Source of the DNA: Candidatus Zixiibacteriota bacterium
GTDB lineage: Bacteria; Zixibacteria; MSB-5A5; WJJR01
Direction of reading: 5' to 3'
DNA: 6,856 nucleotides
Assembly (NCBI GenBank): GCA_014729565.1
Contig: WJJR01000366.1
Span: 1 to 6,856 of the forward strand
The notes beneath the pieces were generated by a model, which saw nothing but the letters and a program-made list of their open reading frames with translations, was not told the DNA's origin and made no database searches. Below, piece after piece: positions 5,340 through 6,856 of the stretch; the stretch's first letter is position 1; each line of letters opens with the position of its first letter. The position numbers and the translations under genes are program-made.

Positions 5340-5368
5340 TACATCTGATCAGAACACTTGAGGTGGAC

Positions 5369-5401
5369 CCGTGCCCTTGTTAACCCGCGTACGAGGCACG
5401 G
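5369..5401. repeat. 7-bp inverted repeat in the anti-sigma leader
   Basis: CCGTGCC (5369-5375) and GGCACGG (5395-5401) are exact complements separated by 19 bp. They lie in the 230-bp gap between the sigma and anti-sigma genes, about 100 bp before the anti-sigma start. An operator or RNA stem-loop is possible; no known element was recognised. Confidence 0.35.
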
Positions 5402-5499
5402 TGCTTGTGGCCGCCGGTCGTAGGTGTATCGAACGCGGCTTAACGGAAACGGGCAGACCGCCCTGAGTGAGTGGATGTACGGAGAAGGATTGATCAGAC

Positions 5500-6348
5500 A
5501 TGAGCGAGCATCTTGACGCACTGGACTGCCAAGCGGCGTTGGCCAAACTGTACGAGTACATTGACGGGGAGTTGACCGAAACCGACCGCGAGTTGGTGCG
5601 TCAGCACCTGGAGATGTGCCGTCCCTGCCTGACCCAGTACGAATACGAAGAGTTGTTTCACGAGTACGTGAAGCGCCGGGCCCCGCGTCCGACGGCCAGC
5701 GATTCTTTCAAGGCGCGGTTGTCGCAGCGATTGCAGGACGAAGCCAACGCGATGACGTTTTCCGGTTCGTCCGGACGCGAATCCAGGCGTCAGTCGTTCC
5801 CCCGGTTTGCCCTGGCGGCATCGATCATGCTGCTGATTACCGTGGGGGCCTGGTGGATGACGCAAAACGCCGGTCCGCGCTCGTGCGATTGGACCAAGCT
5901 CGCCATGATTCATGAGCATAGCGAATCGGTCGGGTCGCCGCTGGTGACCGCATCGACACGCAGCACCATCGAAGCGGTGCGCATGATTGCCCGCGAACTC
6001 CAGTTGCAGTCGACCTTTGTGCCGCGCTCGGTGCCGAGTGAATTGGTGACGCATGAAGCACGCGTGATGCCGTGGAAACGTCACCCGATCGGACAAGTCG
6101 GATGGCGATGTCCCTCGTCGGGCAATGACGTGTCGTTTTTCATCTCGCACGAGTCGTGCATGCCGATGACCGATGAACCGCTGAGTGTCATTGACGGCCG
6201 GAGTTACCGCATGGCCACGATCAACGGATACCGTGCGATTTGCTGGAGAGAAGACGCCGGATATGTCTGCGCGATCATGGCCGAGCAGGGATTCGACACG
6301 ATGATCGCCTGGGCGGAACAGATGCGTGATCCGCGCGCGTCGTTCTAG
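5500..6348 (+). CDS. Membrane-anchored zinc-binding anti-sigma factor
   Basis: This putative anti-sigma factor has 282 residues and would hold the preceding sigma factor at the membrane. The N-terminal zinc-finger (ZAS, zf-HC2-like) domain covers about residues 1-55, with Cys10, His36, Cys40 and Cys43 in the HxxxCxxC arrangement; His4 precedes it. This spacing equals that of the zinc ligands I recall for Streptomyces RsrA (Cys11, His37, Cys41, Cys44). A basic stretch (Arg93-Arg102) precedes one transmembrane helix at about 103-120, which predicts the N-terminus inside. The remaining 160 residues would be outside, with Cys129, Cys204, Cys220, Cys248 and Cys257 and a C-terminal INGYRAICWREDAGYVCAIM stretch (241-260) resembling the extracytoplasmic end of RsiW-like anti-sigma factors. 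AAGGA lies 10 nt before the ATG, and an in-frame TGA at 5491 excludes an earlier start. Function is inferred from the motif and the sigma neighbour. Confidence 0.88.
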   Translation: MSEHLDALDCQAALAKLYEYIDGELTETDRELVRQHLEMCRPCLTQYEYEELFHEYVKRRAPRPTASDSFKARLSQRLQDEANAMTFSGSSGRESRRQSFPRFALAASIMLLITVGAWWMTQNAGPRSCDWTKLAMIHEHSESVGSPLVTASTRSTIEAVRMIARELQLQSTFVPRSVPSELVTHEARVMPWKRHPIGQVGWRCPSSGNDVSFFISHESCMPMTDEPLSVIDGRSYRMATINGYRAICWREDAGYVCAIMAEQGFDTMIAWAEQMRDPRASF

Positions 6349-6367
6349 TCGTTCTAATCGAGCGCCA

Positions 6368-6826
6368 ATGACGAAACCACGAACGGTGATTCAGACACGT
6401 ATAAAAATCGGCTGCGCCCTGATTCTGGGTGCGGCCCTTTTTGTATTCGGCGCCGGCTGTGGCAGCGAGTCCGCCACCGGGCCACAGCGAGCACTGGAGA
6501 TCATCTCGCCGCATCAGTCGGATGGTGACCGGCTGGTTTGGGATCCGAACGAAGAGCAGGTATTGTTTCTGGGTGCGCGTGCCACGGGTGATGAATCGTC
6601 GCTTGACGATTTGCGCTGGCAGCAAGAGGGCTGGCAAGTGGATGATCGGGAGTGGACCGGCCGTTCGTTGCGTGTCCCGGTCGAGACACCGGGATGTGGT
6701 TACGGCGGGCAGGAGTTCACTATCACGGCATACTGGCCCGATGGCTCACAGGCCGCGTCCGTGACGGTGTGGATGGCGAAGTACATTTGTGACGGTTCGC
6801 CGTGGTTAGAAGGATCCGGCAGCTAG
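6368..6826 (+). CDS. Putative lipoprotein with Ig-like fold, function unknown
   Basis: From the ATG at 6368 this is a 152-residue secreted protein. Basic residues (Lys3, Arg5, Arg11, Lys13) are followed by a hydrophobic core at 14-29 and a lipobox-like FGAGC ending at Cys31. The Gly at -3 is not canonical, so lipidation is likely but not certain. The mature part starts ISPHQSDGDRLVWDPNEEQVLFLGA and ends FTITAYWPDGSQAASVTVW (117-135), a strand pattern like PKD or Ig-like domains. Cys110 and Cys141 could form a disulfide. No ligand or enzyme motif is seen. An ATG at 6326 in the same frame would overlap the anti-sigma gene and place 14 Arg-rich residues before the signal, so it is less likely. 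The gene follows the anti-sigma stop by 19 bp without a strong ribosome site, which suggests shared transcription and perhaps an envelope role. Confidence 0.75.
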   Translation: MTKPRTVIQTRIKIGCALILGAALFVFGAGCGSESATGPQRALEIISPHQSDGDRLVWDPNEEQVLFLGARATGDESSLDDLRWQQEGWQVDDREWTGRSLRVPVETPGCGYGGQEFTITAYWPDGSQAASVTVWMAKYICDGSPWLEGSGS

Positions 6827-6856
6827 CGTAACTCATAGACAATTAAAGAGATATGA

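Noticed and set aside
6853..6856. ATG at the right edge as the next gene's start
   Set aside because: Only one codon is visible. AAAGAG lies just 2 nt before it, which is too close for a normal ribosome site.

Overview
The window is GC-rich and densely coded. It carries no rRNA, tRNA or other taxonomic marker. It reads as a chromosomal segment of a free-living, probably uncultured, diderm-type bacterium: it has a membrane-anchored anti-sigma factor with a large extracytoplasmic domain and a lipoprotein. My guess at an FCB-group or other candidate-phylum lineage is an impression only. The standard code works throughout, and I see no phage, plasmid, transposase or CRISPR genes.

Layout. Positions 1-78 hold two copies of a 15-bp repeat. 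A FabG-like short-chain dehydrogenase lies on the minus strand at 79-834. A gene-free stretch of about 480 bp (835-1313) is packed with inverted repeats, including a composite array of five palindromes (1062-1230). A plus-strand pair follows: an EamA-type DMT transporter (1314-2186) and an M20 dipeptidase-like metallopeptidase (2225-3595), 38 bp apart and probably one operon. A 147-bp spacer then holds nested palindromes and a 16-bp tandem repeat. After it come a glyoxalase-II-like MBL-fold hydrolase (3743-4399) and a 300-bp non-coding stretch. The right third is a regulatory module: an ECF sigma factor (4700-5269), a zinc-binding membrane anti-sigma factor (5500-6348) and a small putative lipoprotein with an Ig-like look (6368-6826).

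How the genes work together. The sigma/anti-sigma pair is the most informative part. The sigma factor resembles the actinobacterial SigR/SigH group. The anti-sigma N-terminus has Cys10, His36, Cys40 and Cys43, the spacing I recall for the zinc site of the soluble redox sensor RsrA. Here, however, that domain is joined to a transmembrane helix and a cysteine-containing extracytoplasmic domain of about 160 residues. A SigR-like promoter motif (GGAAC, 17 bp, GTT) lies just upstream of the sigma gene and suggests autoregulation. The lipoprotein follows the anti-sigma gene after 19 bp and may belong to the same envelope-stress module. The transporter and peptidase could act together in peptide or amino-acid turnover. 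No pathway link is visible between the dehydrogenase or the MBL hydrolase and their neighbours.

The most unusual non-coding structure is the palindrome array at 1062-1230. It is symmetric about its central hairpin and looks like a MITE-like or REP-like composite element. A related but smaller structure lies at 3636-3691. All similarity statements come from recall and reading by eye; no searches or folding runs were possible.
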